Below, one piece after another: positions 13,962-15,000 of a stretch of 15,000 nt of DNA. Made by a program: the position numbers and the translations under genes. Every line of letters starts with the position of its first letter. Position 1 is the stretch's first letter. The stretch spans positions 126,001-141,000 of the forward strand of contig CAJNDS010001624.1 of assembly GCA_905221605.1 (NCBI GenBank), in the 5' to 3' direction. This DNA is from Symbiodinium natans (Eukaryota > Sar > Dinophyceae > Suessiales > Symbiodiniaceae). The notes under the pieces were generated by a model. That model was given only the letters and a program-made list of their open reading frames with translations, did no database searches and was not told the origin of the DNA.

Positions 13962-14999
13962 ACCCTAAACCCTAAACCCTAAAGCCTAAAGCCTAAACCC
14001 TAAAACCGCAGGGCTTCGAAACATCCAGAGCTGAGGAAGATGCGGCCGCAGAGAAACGGTCAAGATGGCAACCGCCAGCACAATGAAGATTACTCTAGTT
14101 CTTCATAGTATAAACCCTGAACCCTAAACCCTAAACCCTAAACCCTGAATAACCCTAAACCCTAAACCCTAAATGACCAAGCTCCGGATGCGTCCAGACT
14201 TTCAATCTCAGCGCATGGCCGTATGCAGACGTTGACGAGAACCTGCATGGGTTTGCGGGATTTCGGGCCATGGACCAGTGGAACAAACCCTGGAGAAAAC
14301 AAAAAATATACACTTGTTAGGTATAAGTAGCTATAATAGGAACCCCCAGAACCAAAAAACAAGTAATAAAGTAGAGTACTCCAAAGCGCAGGTTGTATCC
14401 TCTAACTAATTCGCGCCGTCATGACAGACGGGGGGGGGGGGCAATCCGTTCTCAATTGCTTCTTCTGTTGGGTTTAGGCTTGCGGGTGGGGTGTAGCGCT
14501 TCGGACAGAAGGTTCAGGGATTTAGGGTCCAGGTGTTCAGGTCGAGGTGTAGGGTTCAATTCGTTTGTTGGTCATTATGTTTTTTATTCATCCCTTTCAT
14601 TCTTTCTTTCACCTTTCAGCTTTTTGCCGACCCAGAAGAGAACAGAATCACCTAAACCTGAAGCCCTAAACTCCTAAACCCTAAACCCTCCTTCTGGAAG
14701 GAAGTGCGGCCAGGTCGCAGCCAGAAGAACTGGAGGTTCGGGTTGCTGATTCTCTCAAGCCTCGGTGTGAATTGGTTTAGGGTTTAGAGGTTACGGTTCC
14801 TACCCTAAACCCTGAACCCTGAACCCTGAACCCTGAACCCTGAACCCTAAACCCTAAACCCTAAACCCAAAACCAACCTCGGGATACAAAAGAAGGCATC
14901 CAGTCCTTCTCCTTGGCTTAGCACGGTGAGGTTTATCAAGGACCCTGGCCCCTCATCAAGGGAAGCAAGGGGCACCACACGGACATTCCTAGACAACAC
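13897..14999 (-). CDS. Six-exon gene model, 5' end outside the window, membrane segment
   Basis: Exon 1 14999-14878 (V-L-S-R-N-V-R-V-V-P-L-A-S-L-D-E-G-P-G-S) then GTTGGT; 2 14753-14687 (E-S-A-T-R-T-S-S-S-S-G-C-D-L-A-A-L) to GTTTAG; 3 14498-14430 (R-Y-T-P-P-A-S-L-N-P-T-E-E-A-I-E); 4 14289-14168 (G-L-F-H-W-S-M-A-R-N-P-A-N-P-C-R-F) to GTTTAG; 5 14094-14007 (V-I-F-I-V-L-A-V-A-I-L-T-V-S-L-R-P, a likely membrane-spanning stretch) to GTTTTAG; 6 13950-13897 (D-S-L-L-G-T-A-R-T-T-L-H-G) to TAG. Every junction keeps the frame: 173 residues. Exon 4's acceptor is excellent (see 14290-14320). Junctions 2-3 and 3-4 are weak. Exon 6 lies antisense to the end of the plus-strand model, so one of those two ends may be wrong. 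Family unknown. Confidence 0.35.
13950..14006 (-). repeat. Telomere-like tract, candidate intron
   Basis: CCCTAAA units with two GCCTAAA variants. On the minus strand it runs from GTTTTAGGG to TTTAG between exons 5 and 6 of the minus-strand model. A similar tract at 14111-14167 separates exons 4 and 5. Confidence 0.92.
14290..14320 (-). promoter_or_regulatory. Intron 3' end: branch site and polypyrimidine tract
   Basis: On the minus strand CCTAACAAG, then TGTATATTTTTTG, TTTTCTCCAG and the exon. The branch-type A lies 27 nt before the AG, a normal spacing. This is the best single splice signal in the window and the main reason for placing a minus-strand gene here. Confidence 0.6.
14797..14870 (-). 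repeat. Telomere-like tract with a CCCTGAA sub-array
   Basis: Six consecutive CCCTGAA units, then four CCCTAAA units. A variant has been amplified in tandem next to the canonical unit. A single G-rich tract (14774-14790) faces it on the left. Confidence 0.95.
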
Positions 15000-15000
15000 A

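Noticed and set aside
14160-14422. Alternative minus-strand start at 14422 (M-T-A-R-I) joined to R-F-V-P-L-V-H-G-P-K-S
   Set aside because: Open and in phase at the first junction, but its frame does not continue into the membrane-segment exon at 14094, whereas the chosen frame does.
14560-14655. Forty-nt pyrimidine tract and TTTCAG (14619) followed by a plus-strand terminal exon L-F-A-D-P-E-E-N-R-I-T
   Set aside because: The acceptor is excellent, but no upstream plus-strand exon could be joined, and the stretch would lie in an intron of the better-supported minus-strand model. It remains a real alternative.
1-15000. tRNA, rRNA, dinoflagellate spliced-leader gene, CRISPR array
   Set aside because: I found no T-loop/acceptor pairing around GGTTC-type boxes, no rRNA-like blocks and no spliced-leader sequence. 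The regular repeats are telomere units of 7 bp without spacers of CRISPR type.
1-15000. The window as a true chromosome end
   Set aside because: Tracts are short, in both orientations, and surrounded by unique DNA on both sides; neither edge of the window ends in a long uniform array.

Overview
This window looks like nuclear DNA from a eukaryote, most likely an alga. About fifty short tracts of the Arabidopsis-type telomere repeat (TTTAGGG on one strand, CCCTAAA on the other) lie inside the sequence, in both orientations, on average every 300 bp. Green plants, many algae, dinoflagellates, cryptophytes and chromerids share this repeat, so the lineage cannot be fixed; a large-genome green alga or a dinoflagellate would fit. 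I see no bacterial operon, ribosome binding site, tRNA, rRNA or CRISPR array. The longest stop-free run is 155 codons (13494-13958). Open-frame counts are close to what random sequence of this base composition would give, so single open frames here are weak evidence.

Layout. From 1 to 5.2 kb, telomere-like tracts alternate with unique stretches of 50-200 bp. Several of these stretches read as short exons, mostly on the minus strand (166-220, 2190-2225, 2587-2842, 4102-4478). This part also holds a 200-bp inverted-repeat element (3097-3296) and a 90-bp hairpin element (3627-3716). From 5.2 to 8.2 kb there are plus-strand exon candidates (5220-5346, 5583-5805, 6936-7317, 7982-8158), one strong minus-strand terminal exon (5809-5931), two more hairpin elements and a second inverted-repeat element (7811-7974). 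From 8.6 to 11.3 kb there are two minus-strand gene models that begin with ATG (8658-9576 and 10807-11217) and plus-strand candidates at 9854-10129 and 10307-10390. From 12.2 kb to the end there are a plus-strand five-exon model (12783-13961) and a minus-strand six-exon model that runs off the right edge (13897-14999), tail to tail.

Two observations stand out. First, two copies of one inverted-repeat element each carry a telomere-like insert at a different place. Each insert is flanked by 5-8 bp of element sequence that the other copy has only once. This suggests the tracts arrive as discrete insertions with target duplication. Second, many tracts sit exactly where an intron would sit. The G-rich strand of the repeat carries GT (GTTTAG) and AG (TTTAG), and several tracts split reading frames that stay in phase across them; one 69-nt candidate intron (2783-2715, minus) is nothing but the repeat. 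I infer that telomere-repeat insertion may be making introns here. No protein could be assigned to a known family, and all gene models were made by eye and need transcript data.
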